A stretch of DNA of 64,000 bases, from contig NZ_AYMJ01000017.1 in the NCBI RefSeq assembly GCF_000633255.1, positions 62,001-126,000 on the forward strand, written 5' to 3'. Below are positions 31,993 to 40,892 of the stretch, piece by piece. Each line of letters opens with the position of its first letter. Position 1 is the first letter of the stretch. The stretch comes from Pseudomonas sp. H1h. GTDB lineage: Bacteria > Pseudomonadota > Gammaproteobacteria > Pseudomonadales > Pseudomonadaceae. The notes under the pieces were generated by a model, which had not been told where the DNA came from, did not search any database, and was given only the letters and a program-made list of their open reading frames with translations. The position numbers and the translations under genes were made by a program.

Positions 31993-33006
31993 TTATGGCG
32001 CGGTTTTCCAGCTAAACCGCCTGTCTTCGCGCAGCCGATCATTCAACTGGTTGAACAGCTGGCAGATCGGCCGGATTTCGTTGCTGGTGTACACCCGATC
32101 AATCTTCTCGATGTCGCCAAACCCGCCGGTGTTCTCCGGGATGATGCCGGCCAGCGCGGGGTTCATCCGCCAGGCCGCGATGACATCGTTTCGGGTGATG
32201 TTCTTCACTTTCTCCAGCTCGTCTTTCGCCTGGAAGTCACCCACGGGGATGATCTGAATCGCGTTCTCTTTGCCGTTGGGGATGTTGACGAACATTGAGC
32301 GGAAGTTGCCTACACCTTTGCTGGCGCTGATTTGGGCGCGCAGCTCGTCTTCGTCCTCTTCTGTCAGGTCGGGATCGTTGGTGTAGAAGATGTAGCCGGC
32401 GTGCGCGCCGTTGCTGTAGTAGCGCCGGCGGAAGAGGGTGGCGGCCTCATTCAGCAGCAACGCCTGCAGGCCGCCCAGGTAGTCCGGAATCCCGTAAATG
32501 TTCTGTTCCACGTCGTAGTCCAGGACGTGGGAGATTTCGTGCGCCTCAAACTCCATTTCCTTGTTGTCCGGCAGCAGCATCACGTAGCCGCCGTCGACCT
32601 TCACGCGCATGTTGATCGCCGGCAGGTGCTGCAGTTCCAGCACCTGGCCGAATGCGTTGGTGTCGTTGTAGAAGTACGCTTCACCAAACACCATGTAGTC
32701 CAGTCCGGCGCGTCCCATCGTCTCCGTGCTGCAGCCCGCCGAGGCGATGAACTCACGCAGCAACAGGTTGCGCTTGAATTTCGGAATGGCGCCGTGGTGC
32801 GCGTTGGCGCGCAACAGCTTGGCCAGGCCAGCCCGAGACACCGGCGGTTTGTAGATCTTGCCGTCGTCGCTGGGAAACACACCCACGTACTCGCCGATGT
32901 TGCCGGACAGCACCTGTTCCGGCTCCCCGAACGTAAACGAGCGCATCGGCTGCTGCTGTGGTTGGGCTACGTGGTGTTTTTTGCGATTGCGGTTGCGGTT
33001 GGCCAT
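31993..33006 (-). CDS. Phage portal protein (P2 gpQ / PBSX-type family)
   Basis: This 337-residue protein should form the dodecameric portal at the capsid vertex, through which DNA is packaged. It shows FTFGEPEQVLSG, YKPPVSRAGLAKLLRANAHHG, EISHVLDYDVEQNIYGIPDYLGGLQALLLNEAATLFRRRYYSNGAHAGYI (long stretch noted by its ends) and WRMNPALAGIIPENTGGFGDI, all typical of the P2 Q family, and has the usual length. Its first 254 bases are overlapped in another frame by the terminase reading frame. Confidence 0.92.
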   Translation of the reverse strand: MANRNRNRKKHHVAQPQQQPMRSFTFGEPEQVLSGNIGEYVGVFPSDDGKIYKPPVSRAGLAKLLRANAHHGAIPKFKRNLLLREFIASAGCSTETMGRAGLDYMVFGEAYFYNDTNAFGQVLELQHLPAINMRVKVDGGYVMLLPDNKEMEFEAHEISHVLDYDVEQNIYGIPDYLGGLQALLLNEAATLFRRRYYSNGAHAGYIFYTNDPDLTEEDEDELRAQISASKGVGNFRSMFVNIPNGKENAIQIIPVGDFQAKDELEKVKNITRNDVIAAWRMNPALAGIIPENTGGFGDIEKIDRVYTSNEIRPICQLFNQLNDRLREDRRFSWKTAP

Positions 33007-34801
33007 GGCTGCTCTGGTTACTCGTGACGTAGCGGCTACGGCGCCGCTTGTTGGTGTTCAAAGGTTCGTTGGCCAGGGCGTGCATCACCGCCCAGGCAAT
33101 GTCGGCGTGACCGGTGGCTTCAGTACGGGATGCGCTGTAGGTGATCTGGCCGCTGTTGGTGGCGCCGCGCTTGATGGTCAGGAACGCCTGGGCGATGTCC
33201 GTCCAACCGGCGTCCCACTCGATGCGGCTACCTTGGATCGTGTCCTGAGCCTTGAGGACGAGCGCGTTTTTCGCCTCCAGGCTGTAGTGAATCGGCGTTG
33301 CCTTGGCGTAGAAGTCGCGCACCAGGTCGAACACGCCGTAACCCACGCCGGTGACATCGATGCCGATGTGCTGCACGTTGAAGCGCTCGGTCAGCTTCTT
33401 GACCTGCGCGGCCTGGTAGGTGAACGAGTGGCCCCGCCAGCTGTGCTTTTCCAGAATCCGGAACTTCGCCCCGGGTTCGAGCGGCGGCGCGATGACCACA
33501 CAGGTCGCGTCGTCGCGGGTGCGGCTCGGGTCGTAGCCCAGCCAGACCGGGCTGTTGCCGAACGGGCGATCCAGATCAGGGTTGTAGTCCTCCCACAACG
33601 ACAGATCCGAGTAGCAGCGCTCCAGATCCTTGAGACTGAACGCGCTTTGCGTGCTGTCGATGAACTTGCAGTAGAACAACTGCTGGAACTTGTCTTCGTC
33701 GTACTCCAGCTGCAGCTGTTCGAGGTCGAACAGATCGCAACCGCCGGCGATCGCATCGTCCAGGGTGATCGTCTTGCGCCACTGGCCGTCCGGGCACAGC
33801 GCGCCCTGCGTGTAAGCCGCTTCGCTCGGCCACACGCCGCCGGCCTTTTTGCCGCGCTTGCTATTGCGGAACTCTTCACCCGACCAGAACGGGTACGCCT
33901 GGTGCGACACGGCGCTGGGCGTCGAGAAATAGGTTTTGCGCCATTTCTTGTGGGTGCCCATGGCGCTGGCGACGGTACTGAGCTTTTCGAAGTCGCGGAT
34001 CCAGAAATATTCGTCCACGTAGACGTGGCCGTGATAACCCTGGGCGGTACTGCTGTTGGTGCTGAGAAAGCGCAGTTCGGCGCCGTTGCTCAAGGTGATC
34101 GGGTTGCCGGTCAGCTCAATGCCGAACCACTGCTGGGCGAACTGGATGATGTAGCTGCGGAAGATCTCGGATTGCGATCGGCTGGCCGACAGGAACACCT
34201 GGTTATCACCGCTCAACACGGCGTCCATGAACGCTTCGCCGGCGAAGTAGTAGGTCAGGCCGACCTGACGGCTTTTGAGGATGTTCCGGACACGGCGGGT
34301 CAGCGGGTTCTGTTTCGCCTCGAACAGTTCTTTCTGGTAGCCGTACATTTTCGAGATGAACTTATCCAGGAAGTCCACTTCGGTCAGACCGCTGATGTCG
34401 TTCTTGGCCTTTTTTTCGCGCTTTTTGCCGCCGCCCTCGCCACGCTCACGGCGTTGACCTGGCTGGCGTTCGCGAGACTCCTCCGGACGGTCTGAAGGCG
34501 CCGCCGGCGCTGGTTTGGCCGCGAGCTTTTTCAGTCGCTCAAGCAGGCTTGTCAGCCGCTCCAATTCGTCCAGTTCGGCTTTTGTCAGGGGATCGATCTT
34601 CTCAAGGATCAGAGTGATTCGCCGGTTGACTGCGCTCAACGGTTCTTCATCCGTCAGCATCTCGTCCCAGCCGCCTTGGCGGATCCAGTAGTAAACGATG
34701 CGGATGTTCGGCAGCTTCAAGTGCGCTTGGATTTCCTTCACCGAACAGCGGCGCAGGTAGAGGCGTTTTGCAGCTTCTTTGACTTCGGTCGGGTAGTTCA
34801 T
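32753..34801 (-). CDS. Terminase large (ATPase) subunit, P2 gpP-like, with extended C-terminus
   Basis: This 682-residue reading frame begins with a small HTH (EVKEAAKRLYLRRCSVKEIQAHLKLPNIRIVYYWIRQGGWDEM) and a charged linker. The packaging ATPase follows (ILKSRQVGLTYYFAGEAFMDA Walker A-like; VYVDEYFWI Walker B) and then an RNase H-like nuclease (GYDPSRTRDDATCVVIAPP; HIGIDVTGVGYGVFDLV; GHADIAWAVMHALA). The family is about 590 residues long. Here about 85 more codons rich in Gln, Arg and Ser run into the portal gene. Either the stop was lost or the tail is genuine; I suspect the former. Confidence 0.88.
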   Translation of the reverse strand: MNYPTEVKEAAKRLYLRRCSVKEIQAHLKLPNIRIVYYWIRQGGWDEMLTDEEPLSAVNRRITLILEKIDPLTKAELDELERLTSLLERLKKLAAKPAPAAPSDRPEESRERQPGQRRERGEGGGKKREKKAKNDISGLTEVDFLDKFISKMYGYQKELFEAKQNPLTRRVRNILKSRQVGLTYYFAGEAFMDAVLSGDNQVFLSASRSQSEIFRSYIIQFAQQWFGIELTGNPITLSNGAELRFLSTNSSTAQGYHGHVYVDEYFWIRDFEKLSTVASAMGTHKKWRKTYFSTPSAVSHQAYPFWSGEEFRNSKRGKKAGGVWPSEAAYTQGALCPDGQWRKTITLDDAIAGGCDLFDLEQLQLEYDEDKFQQLFYCKFIDSTQSAFSLKDLERCYSDLSLWEDYNPDLDRPFGNSPVWLGYDPSRTRDDATCVVIAPPLEPGAKFRILEKHSWRGHSFTYQAAQVKKLTERFNVQHIGIDVTGVGYGVFDLVRDFYAKATPIHYSLEAKNALVLKAQDTIQGSRIEWDAGWTDIAQAFLTIKRGATNSGQITYSASRTEATGHADIAWAVMHALANEPLNTNKRRRSRYVTSNQSSHGQPQPQSQKTPRSPTTAAADALVYVRGAGTGAVRQHRRVRGCVSQRRRQDLQTAGVSGWPGQAVARQRAPRRHSEIQAQPVAA

Positions 34802-34963
34802 GGGCCGCAGTCTATGCGGCGAAAACGCCGGAAACGCGGGCTTAAATGCGGCGTTATTCGTAGAGTTTTCTTCTACGAATCGTGCCGAAGGAAAGCGTTT
34901 GTTTGGGGGATTTCGGCTCCCTATCGTGGCGGCTCATTCAACGATTGAGCGCAGTTACCACTC
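34802..34963. promoter_or_regulatory. Divergent late promoter region with a 9 bp dyad
   Basis: Between the terminase and scaffold genes lies ATTCGTAGA (34856-34864) / TCTACGAAT (34872-34880), perfect arms with a 7-base loop. In P2 this intergenic segment carries the divergent P and O late promoters, each activated by Ogr at a dyad upstream. The dyad here is a plausible site for the Ogr-like protein. Confidence 0.55.
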
Positions 34964-35887
34964 ATGCCCCGTTCCCTTGTCTCCTACTGGAAACGTGTTG
35001 CCACCAGCGGCCCGACCGTCGATGGTCGCGAGATCCTTCCCCAGGAACTGCGCGACATCGCCGAGACCTACACGCCGACTTTGTACACTGCTGTTATCTG
35101 GTGCGAACACGAACGCTGGTTCGGATCCCACGGGACGGTTTTTGCTGTTCGTCTGATCGAGGAAGGCGACGATCTGGAACCTGGTCAAGTCGCGCTGGAA
35201 GCGCAACTGAAGCCAAATGACAAGCTGCTGCGTCTGAACGACGCGGGCGAAAAGCTGTTCACCAGCATTGAAATCAAGCCGAATTTCCGTGGTCGTGGAA
35301 AAGCCTACATGACCGGCATCGCGGTCACTGATGAACCCGCCAGCATCGGTACGCAAGAACTCTATTTCTCCAGCCGCACCAGTCGCGATGCCTACTACGC
35401 CGCATCACAGGAGCTTGGTCCTCTGCGCGAAACCGAGCCGCAGGGCGAGATCGGTCGGCTCATGGCCATGTTCACCCGCATGTTCAAGCGTTTCGGCATT
35501 GATGACACCCCCACCGAAACCACTCCGCAAACCCCAACCGAGAGCAAACCCCCAATGGATGAAGCTACCGCAACGGCTTTGAAAGCCCTGCTGGCCCAGC
35601 TGCTGGTCGTCGCTGCCGGCATTCAGGCCGTGATCGAGCCTGCAGCCGAAGACGCACCGGAACCCGATCAAGCCCCGATCGATGACGTCAGCGCGGCCGT
35701 GGACGAGATTGTCACTACTGCCGAAGAAGAACGCGAATTCAAGCGTAACGGCGGCGGCAACAAAGCAGTGCTTGCAGCGTTGACCAGCCTGCAGAAGCAG
35801 TTCACCACGCTGCAGAACACCAGCACCGGCCGTCAGTTGCCGCGCTCCACCGGCGCAGCTGACAAAGCCAAAGAGCGGGTACTCTGA
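34964..35887 (+). CDS. Capsid scaffolding protein (P2 gpO-like)
   Basis: This 307-residue protein probably guides procapsid assembly and cleaves itself and the capsid protein. It shows VDGREILPQELRDIAETYTPTLYTAVIWCEHERW, then FRGRGKAYMTGIAVTDEPASIGTQEL, the core of the GPO protease-scaffold family. A Glu/Pro-rich linker and a coiled C-terminal scaffold helix follow. It opens the rightward late operon, directly after the dyad region. Confidence 0.92.
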   Translation: MPRSLVSYWKRVATSGPTVDGREILPQELRDIAETYTPTLYTAVIWCEHERWFGSHGTVFAVRLIEEGDDLEPGQVALEAQLKPNDKLLRLNDAGEKLFTSIEIKPNFRGRGKAYMTGIAVTDEPASIGTQELYFSSRTSRDAYYAASQELGPLRETEPQGEIGRLMAMFTRMFKRFGIDDTPTETTPQTPTESKPPMDEATATALKALLAQLLVVAAGIQAVIEPAAEDAPEPDQAPIDDVSAAVDEIVTTAEEEREFKRNGGGNKAVLAALTSLQKQFTTLQNTSTGRQLPRSTGAADKAKERVL

Positions 35888-35888
35888 C

Positions 35889-36908
35889 ATGGCCCGTTCT
35901 CTGAGCGCTTACGGCGCCAAAATGTATGCTGCGATGCAGCTGGCGATGGCCGAAACCTACGGTGTCGAGCTGTCCAGCAAGATGTTCAGCGTCGAGCCGT
36001 CCATCACCCAAGAACTGAACGACGCCATCACCGCCAAGTCGGACTTCCTTTCGCGCATCAACGTCATTGGCGTGAGCGAAATCAAGGGCGAGAAGGTATT
36101 TATCGGCGTGTCTGGCCCGGTCACCGGCCGCACCAACACCAAGACTACCGACCGCGAAGCGAAAGACGCTTCCGAGCTGGACAACACCACTTACGAACTT
36201 TCGTCTACCGAATCCGACGTAGGTCTGCCGTACGCGAAAATCGACGCATGGGCCAAGTTTCCGGACTTCCACCAACGCTATTCGGCGGCTGTGCAGAAAC
36301 AGATCGCCCTGGACCGCATCATGGTTGGTTTCCACGGCCTGAAGGCAGCAGTGCAAACCGATATCGCGGCCTATCCGATGTTGCAGGATGTGAACAAAGG
36401 CTGGCTTCAGCAATTGCGCGAGCAGGCCCCGCAGCAGGTGCTCAAGGAAGGCAAAACCGCTGGCAAAGTCATCCTGGGGCCGAATGGTGATTACGCCAAT
36501 CTGGACGCCCTGGTGCATGACACCAAACAGATGGTGGACGAACGTCTGCGCGACGGTGGCGACCTGATTGCCATTATCGGCACTGACCTGTTGGCGGCTG
36601 ACAAGGCGAAACTGTACGCCAAGCAGGGCGACACACCGACCGAGAAAGAGCGCATCGAGGACGCCCAGGTGATCGCCACTTACGGTGGTCTGCCGAGCTT
36701 CAGCGTGCCGTTCTTTCCGGTCAACGGCGTGCTGGTCACCAGTTGGGACAACCTGTCGATCTACTTCCAGGATTCCAGCTGGCGCAAGCAAACCGTGGAC
36801 AACCCTAAACGCTCCCGCGTCGAGGACTACAACAGCCGAAACGAAGGCTACGTGATCGAGCAGCTGGAAAAGATCGCATTCACTGAAAACGTCGAGTTGG
36901 CCGCATGA
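35889..36908 (+). CDS. Major capsid protein (P2 gpN family)
   Basis: This 339-residue HK97-fold capsid subunit shows FSVEPSITQELNDAITAKSDFLSRINVIGV, PDFHQRYSAAVQKQIALDRIMVGFHG and YNSRNEGYVIEQLEKIAFTENVEL, all characteristic of the P2 N family, and has family length. It starts one base after the scaffold stop and overlaps the next gene by 4 bases. The N-terminal part is probably removed by the scaffold protease during maturation. Confidence 0.94.
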   Translation: MARSLSAYGAKMYAAMQLAMAETYGVELSSKMFSVEPSITQELNDAITAKSDFLSRINVIGVSEIKGEKVFIGVSGPVTGRTNTKTTDREAKDASELDNTTYELSSTESDVGLPYAKIDAWAKFPDFHQRYSAAVQKQIALDRIMVGFHGLKAAVQTDIAAYPMLQDVNKGWLQQLREQAPQQVLKEGKTAGKVILGPNGDYANLDALVHDTKQMVDERLRDGGDLIAIIGTDLLAADKAKLYAKQGDTPTEKERIEDAQVIATYGGLPSFSVPFFPVNGVLVTSWDNLSIYFQDSSWRKQTVDNPKRSRVEDYNSRNEGYVIEQLEKIAFTENVELAA

Positions 36909-37627
36909 GCTTGGCCCTTGCCCACAAACGCCGCACTTTGGCGCAGGGAACCGCTGCAGTGATCGCTGCTGCAGCGGCCCCGCTGGCGTATTCGCCGGCG
37001 GAAGCCCTGAGCAGCCCGGCCAACGCGAAAAAGCACCTGCTGCTGATGGAAGCCTCGCTGGACCAGGATCTGCAGCGCCTGAGCGATATCAAGGGTCTCG
37101 CCGGGCGTCAGGCCCTCAAGCGTGAAGAACTGCTGCCCAAGTACCAGGACTTTATCCAGCGCTATATGGAATCCGGTCTGGTGATGCCGAACCGCGTCCT
37201 GGTGCAGGTGATGGTCTGGCTGTTCGACACCGAGCAGTTCGAAGACGGCTTGGAACTGGCGGACTTCGCGATCGAGCAGAAGCAGGAAATGCCGGAGCGC
37301 TTCAAACGGCGCGACGTACAGACCTTTGTCGCGGATGCCGTGATCGATTGGGCTTACGCCGAGTACAACGCCCAGCGCAGTCCGGAGCCGTACCTGTCCG
37401 ACCTGCTGCCGCGTGTCGATGGTGAGTGGCAGCTGACGGAACAGATCCCGAGCAAGTACCACAAGCTGATCGGTATGCGCGCCATGGAGGCTGAGCAGTG
37501 GGATACCGCGCTCTGGCATCTGGAGCGCTCCACCGAGCTGTACGCCAAGGCCGGCAACGAGACACGCATTGCGAAATGCCGCAAGGCGATCGCCAAACAA
37601 GCACCCGCCGTCACCGGCGCCCAATAA
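36905..37627 (+). CDS. Terminase small/endonuclease subunit (P2 gpM-like)
   Basis: This 240-residue protein works with the terminase ATPase to recognise and cut cos DNA. It shows an N-terminal MSLALAHKRRTLAQ, then LMEASLDQDLQRLSDIKGLAGRQALKREELLPKYQDFIQRYMESG and a C-terminal helical part (ALWHLERSTELYAKAGNETRIAKCRKAIAK), typical of P2 M. The ATG overlaps the capsid stop. Confidence 0.9.
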   Translation: MSLALAHKRRTLAQGTAAVIAAAAAPLAYSPAEALSSPANAKKHLLLMEASLDQDLQRLSDIKGLAGRQALKREELLPKYQDFIQRYMESGLVMPNRVLVQVMVWLFDTEQFEDGLELADFAIEQKQEMPERFKRRDVQTFVADAVIDWAYAEYNAQRSPEPYLSDLLPRVDGEWQLTEQIPSKYHKLIGMRAMEAEQWDTALWHLERSTELYAKAGNETRIAKCRKAIAKQAPAVTGAQ

Positions 37628-37725
37628 CCGACTACCCCCCCAGCGGGGAACTGTGGACGTGTGTCTGCCATTTATGGACAGCCCCACGAAAAACAGTCTC
37701 CCCGCCCTAATTCGAGCGGTCAGCA

Positions 37726-38187
37726 ATGAGCTTTTCCGGGAAACCCACCACCATTGTGGAACAGGCGATCGAGAACGACGGCTTCTGGCCGAACCTCTCC
37801 GTGGCCGAGTTTCAGAAGGGCTACCGCCTGCCGGCGGAGTTTCTGGGCGACCTGCTGACCGACGCTTTGTTTATTGCGATGGCCGAGGTCAATACCGACC
37901 TGGCCAAGCTCAAAACCAGTTGGCTGGCAGCGGGCATCGTCGCCGTGGAAACAGCCGATCCGATGCTGCTGCCTGAGCGTGCATTCAAAGCCAAGCTGTA
38001 CAAGCGCGCCGTGTATTGCCGCGCCAAGGCCAGCGCCCTGCAGCAGTTCGCGACCGTTACCCGGCGCGAGAGCGCCGAGAACACCGGCAAAGAAGCGCCG
38101 GAGCGTGAAGACACGTTTCTGGCATTCAGTCAGCAGGCTGTGCGCGCCCTGCAGGGCCGTGGCCGCATCACGGCGAAGTTGCTATGA
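37726..38187 (+). CDS. Head completion/stabilisation protein (P2 gpL-like)
   Basis: This 153-residue protein is expected to seal filled heads at the connector. It has IENDGFWPNLSVAEFQKGYRLPAEF and a helical middle (LFIAMAEVNTDLAKLKTSW), as in P2 L. The ATG at 37726 follows a 98 bp gap, the largest early in the late operon, which contains a C-rich stretch but no clear hairpin. The stop overlaps the next gene by 4 bases. Confidence 0.88.
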   Translation: MSFSGKPTTIVEQAIENDGFWPNLSVAEFQKGYRLPAEFLGDLLTDALFIAMAEVNTDLAKLKTSWLAAGIVAVETADPMLLPERAFKAKLYKRAVYCRAKASALQQFATVTRRESAENTGKEAPEREDTFLAFSQQAVRALQGRGRITAKLL

Positions 38188-38636
38188 CCAAGCTGCAGGC
38201 GTTGACCGCCTACCTACTGGAGCGACGCCTTGTCGAGCCTGAACAGCTCGACAGCTGGACGGAGCAGGTAAAGCTGTCGCTGATCTGGAAACCCGACGTC
38301 GACGGCATGCACTTTGCCGACATGCACTATCGCGCCGTGATTGTCCTGGAGCGTTTCGCCGCCAATCCGGCCCGCATGATGGCCCTGGTCGGCAGTTGGC
38401 TGGAGACCCACGACGCCGACCGCGACCGCCACGAACTGCCCGCGCCGGAATTCGCGGTTGAACCGTTGGACAGCGACCTGTTCGACGTGGAAGTCACGCT
38501 GGAATTCGTCGAGCCGCAGTACCTGTCCGAAGATCCTGCAGGCGAGATTGAGGCCTTCGGCAAGTCCTGGGCGTTTGTCCCCTTTGATCTGTGGATAGCC
38601 GAGCGCGGCGAGGTGGCCACCGATGGCCGGGCGTAG
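38184..38636 (+). CDS. Tail completion protein (P2 gpR-like)
   Basis: This 150-residue protein has MTKLQALTAYLLERRLVEPEQLDSWTEQVKLSL and VLERFAANPARMMALVGSWLETHDADRDRH, patterns of the P2 R tail-completion family. The terminal FDVEVTLEFVEPQYL follows. It would act at the head-proximal tail end with gpS. It is translationally coupled on both sides (4-base overlap before, 14-base overlap after). Confidence 0.87.
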   Translation: MTKLQALTAYLLERRLVEPEQLDSWTEQVKLSLIWKPDVDGMHFADMHYRAVIVLERFAANPARMMALVGSWLETHDADRDRHELPAPEFAVEPLDSDLFDVEVTLEFVEPQYLSEDPAGEIEAFGKSWAFVPFDLWIAERGEVATDGRA

Positions 38637-39306
38637 CACCTTCGAACTCGACGTGCGCGGACGCCTCGGTGTGCGTGAGCAACTGGCGTTGCTGAGTCTG
38701 CCGCCGCAACTGCGCCGCCGGTTGTTGAACCAGGTGACCAAGCGCGTGCGGACGATGAGTCGCAAGCGTGTCCGCGACCAGCAGAACCTGGACGGCACAC
38801 CGTTCGCCCCACGCCGAGGCGACGGCAAGGGCAAAAAGAAGATGGAAGCCGGCCTGGCCAAGTTGATGGTGGTCACCCGCGTGACCGCTGACGAAGCGGA
38901 ACTGGGCTGGAAAAACGCCCTGACCCGATGGGTTGCCGCCCAGCAACACAACGGTGTCAGCGAACGCCGCACCGCCGCGCAGATGCGTCGCTGGAACAAA
39001 ACCCCGCCGGGCCTGGCTGCCACCGAGAAACAGGCCAAGCGCCTGCGCCGGTTGGGCTTTCGCGTGCGTCAGGCCGGCAAAAAGACCCTGACCAGGCCGT
39101 CAGTGGCGTGGATTCAAGAGCATGTGAATTACGCCAAGGCCGGTTTGCTGATTCGCATCCTGGACGACCAGCGCAGCGAGTCTTCGGGTGCGCAGAGCTG
39201 GGAAATCACGCTCCCGAAACGCCAGTTCATCGGCGCCGAAACCGAACGCGACACCGACCTGCTGATTAGCCAGGTGTTGCAACAAATCCTAACTTCACCA
39301 CGCTAA
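38623..39306 (+). CDS. Virion morphogenesis / tail completion protein (P2 gpS-like)
   Basis: This 227-residue, strongly basic protein has FELDVRGRLGVREQLALLSLPPQLRRRLLNQVTKRVRTMSRKRVRDQQNLDGTPF in its first 65 residues and ITLPKRQFIGAETERDTDLL near its end, as in the phage virion morphogenesis (gpS) family. At 227 residues it is longer than P2 gpS (about 150) by a middle insertion rich in Arg and Lys. Confidence 0.85.
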   Translation: MAGRSTFELDVRGRLGVREQLALLSLPPQLRRRLLNQVTKRVRTMSRKRVRDQQNLDGTPFAPRRGDGKGKKKMEAGLAKLMVVTRVTADEAELGWKNALTRWVAAQQHNGVSERRTAAQMRRWNKTPPGLAATEKQAKRLRRLGFRVRQAGKKTLTRPSVAWIQEHVNYAKAGLLIRILDDQRSESSGAQSWEITLPKRQFIGAETERDTDLLISQVLQQILTSPR

Positions 39307-39317
39307 CGAGGCACTGC

Positions 39318-40433
39318 ATGGCACTCGGTCAAGTCACCGTCGACAATCTCAACTTGGGCCAAGGGCCTGTGAGCGAGATTGAGCGTTACTTTCTTTTCAT
39401 CGGCCCCGCCGGCAAGAACGTCGGCCAGATCCTCCCGCTGAACACGGACAGCGATCTGGACGCCGAACTGGGCGTTCCGGCCAGCGACCTGAAAACTCAA
39501 ATCACCGCTGCCCGTCTCAACGGTGGCCAGCGCTGGGCATGTGTCGCGGCTCCGATCGGCGCCGAGGGCAAATGGGACGAGGCGTTGGAAAAGGCCCAGC
39601 AGCAGGGCTACTCCGTCGAATCCGTGGTGATTACCAAGCCGGTGACCGCTGCCGCCGAGCTGTCGGCGATGCATGACGCAGCGATCGCGCTGAACAACAC
39701 CTACGGACGCCGCGTGTTCGTCATGGCGTCCGCGCCTGGTATCACCGCCGAACAGAACTGGGCGCAGTACGTCAGCGAACGCAAAGCGTTGTTGGCCAAC
39801 CTGGCCGCGCCGCGTGTGCTGGTCGTACCGCAGTTGCACGGCAATGATCTGGGCGTGCTGGCCGGTCGCCTGGCCAATGCTTCCGTGAGCATCGCTGACA
39901 GCCCGATGCGCGTGGCCACCGGTGCTGTGCTGGGCCTCGGCCCTGTTCCGATCGATGGCGAAAAAGTCCCGCTGACCTCGGCGGTGCGCAGCGAGCTGGA
40001 TCGGGCGCGCTACTCGGTTTCGCAGACCTATCCCGACTACCCGGGCGTGTACTGGGGCGACGGCAACATGCTGGACACCGCCGGCAGTGACTTTCAGGTC
40101 GTGGAATACCTGCGCATCACCGACAAGGCCGCTCGGCAGATCCGCCCGCTGCTGATTCGCCGCGTGGCCGATCGCCGACTGAACAACACCCCCAACAGCA
40201 TGGCCGTCAACACCAACCAGTTGATGGCACCGCTGCGCGCCATGGCCAAGTCCGTCACGTTCGCGGGCCAGGTGTTCCCTGGCGATATCGAGCCGCCGAA
40301 AGACGGCGATCTGGTGCTGACCTGGCTGACGAAAACCAAGGTCGCGGCCTACATCAAGCTCAAGCCCCACAACTGCCCGAAAGACCTCACGGCGAACATC
40401 GCCTTGGATCTTTCCACTGACCAAACGGAGTAA
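39318..40433 (+). CDS. Tail sheath protein (DUF2586 family)
   Basis: This 371-residue protein starts MALGQVTVDNLNLGQGPVSEIERYFLFIGPA and contains MALGQ...NTYGRRVFVMASAPG and YPGVYWGDGNMLDTAGSDFQVVEYLRI. I recognise this as DUF2586, the contractile sheath type of HP1/K139-like phages, and it has family length. It replaces the classical P2 FI sheath. It is followed six bases later by the tube gene. Confidence 0.85.
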   Translation: MALGQVTVDNLNLGQGPVSEIERYFLFIGPAGKNVGQILPLNTDSDLDAELGVPASDLKTQITAARLNGGQRWACVAAPIGAEGKWDEALEKAQQQGYSVESVVITKPVTAAAELSAMHDAAIALNNTYGRRVFVMASAPGITAEQNWAQYVSERKALLANLAAPRVLVVPQLHGNDLGVLAGRLANASVSIADSPMRVATGAVLGLGPVPIDGEKVPLTSAVRSELDRARYSVSQTYPDYPGVYWGDGNMLDTAGSDFQVVEYLRITDKAARQIRPLLIRRVADRRLNNTPNSMAVNTNQLMAPLRAMAKSVTFAGQVFPGDIEPPKDGDLVLTWLTKTKVAAYIKLKPHNCPKDLTANIALDLSTDQTE

Positions 40434-40439
40434 CGCCCC

Positions 40440-40892
40440 ATGGCGAAGATTGGCGGCAAGAACTTTGACGTGAGCCTGGGCGATATCGCGCTGCACGTCG
40501 AAAGCTGCACTTTGGATATCACCGACAACTCGGCAGTGGCCCAAACCCGGGGCGTGCCAGACGGCACTGTGGACGGTGACGTGGCTGCTGCCGGCGAATT
40601 CGAGCTGGATACCACCAACTTCAATCTGCTGATCGACGCGGCGCGCTCGGCGGGCAGCTTCCGAGGCCTCAAACCGTTCGATGCGGTGTTCTTCGCCAAG
40701 GCCGGCGAAGACGAGGAGCTGCGGGTGGAAGCCTTCGGCTGCAAGGTGAAGCTCTCCAGCCTGCTGGCGATCGATCCGAAGGGCGGCGAGAAGAGCAAAC
40801 ACAAGGTTCCGTTCGACGTGACCAGCCCGGATTTCATCCACATCAACGGCGTGCCGTACCTGGCTGCGACCGAGATCGAGGGGCTGCGCTGA
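40440..40892 (+). CDS. Tail tube protein (DUF2597 family)
   Basis: This 150-residue, beta-rich protein starts MAKIGGKNFDVSLGDIALHVESCTLDITDNSAVAQTRGVPDG and includes EFELDTTNFNLLIDAARSAGSFRG. It fits DUF2597, the inner tube protein paired with DUF2586 sheath in the same phage group. Position immediately after the sheath supports this. Its stop overlaps the following ATG by one base. Confidence 0.85.
   Translation: MAKIGGKNFDVSLGDIALHVESCTLDITDNSAVAQTRGVPDGTVDGDVAAAGEFELDTTNFNLLIDAARSAGSFRGLKPFDAVFFAKAGEDEELRVEAFGCKVKLSSLLAIDPKGGEKSKHKVPFDVTSPDFIHINGVPYLAATEIEGLR

Noticed and set aside
32858..34495. Forward open frame of 545 codons opposite the terminase
   Set aside because: Val/Ala/Gln-rich shadow with no domain; the opposite strand encodes a clear terminase.
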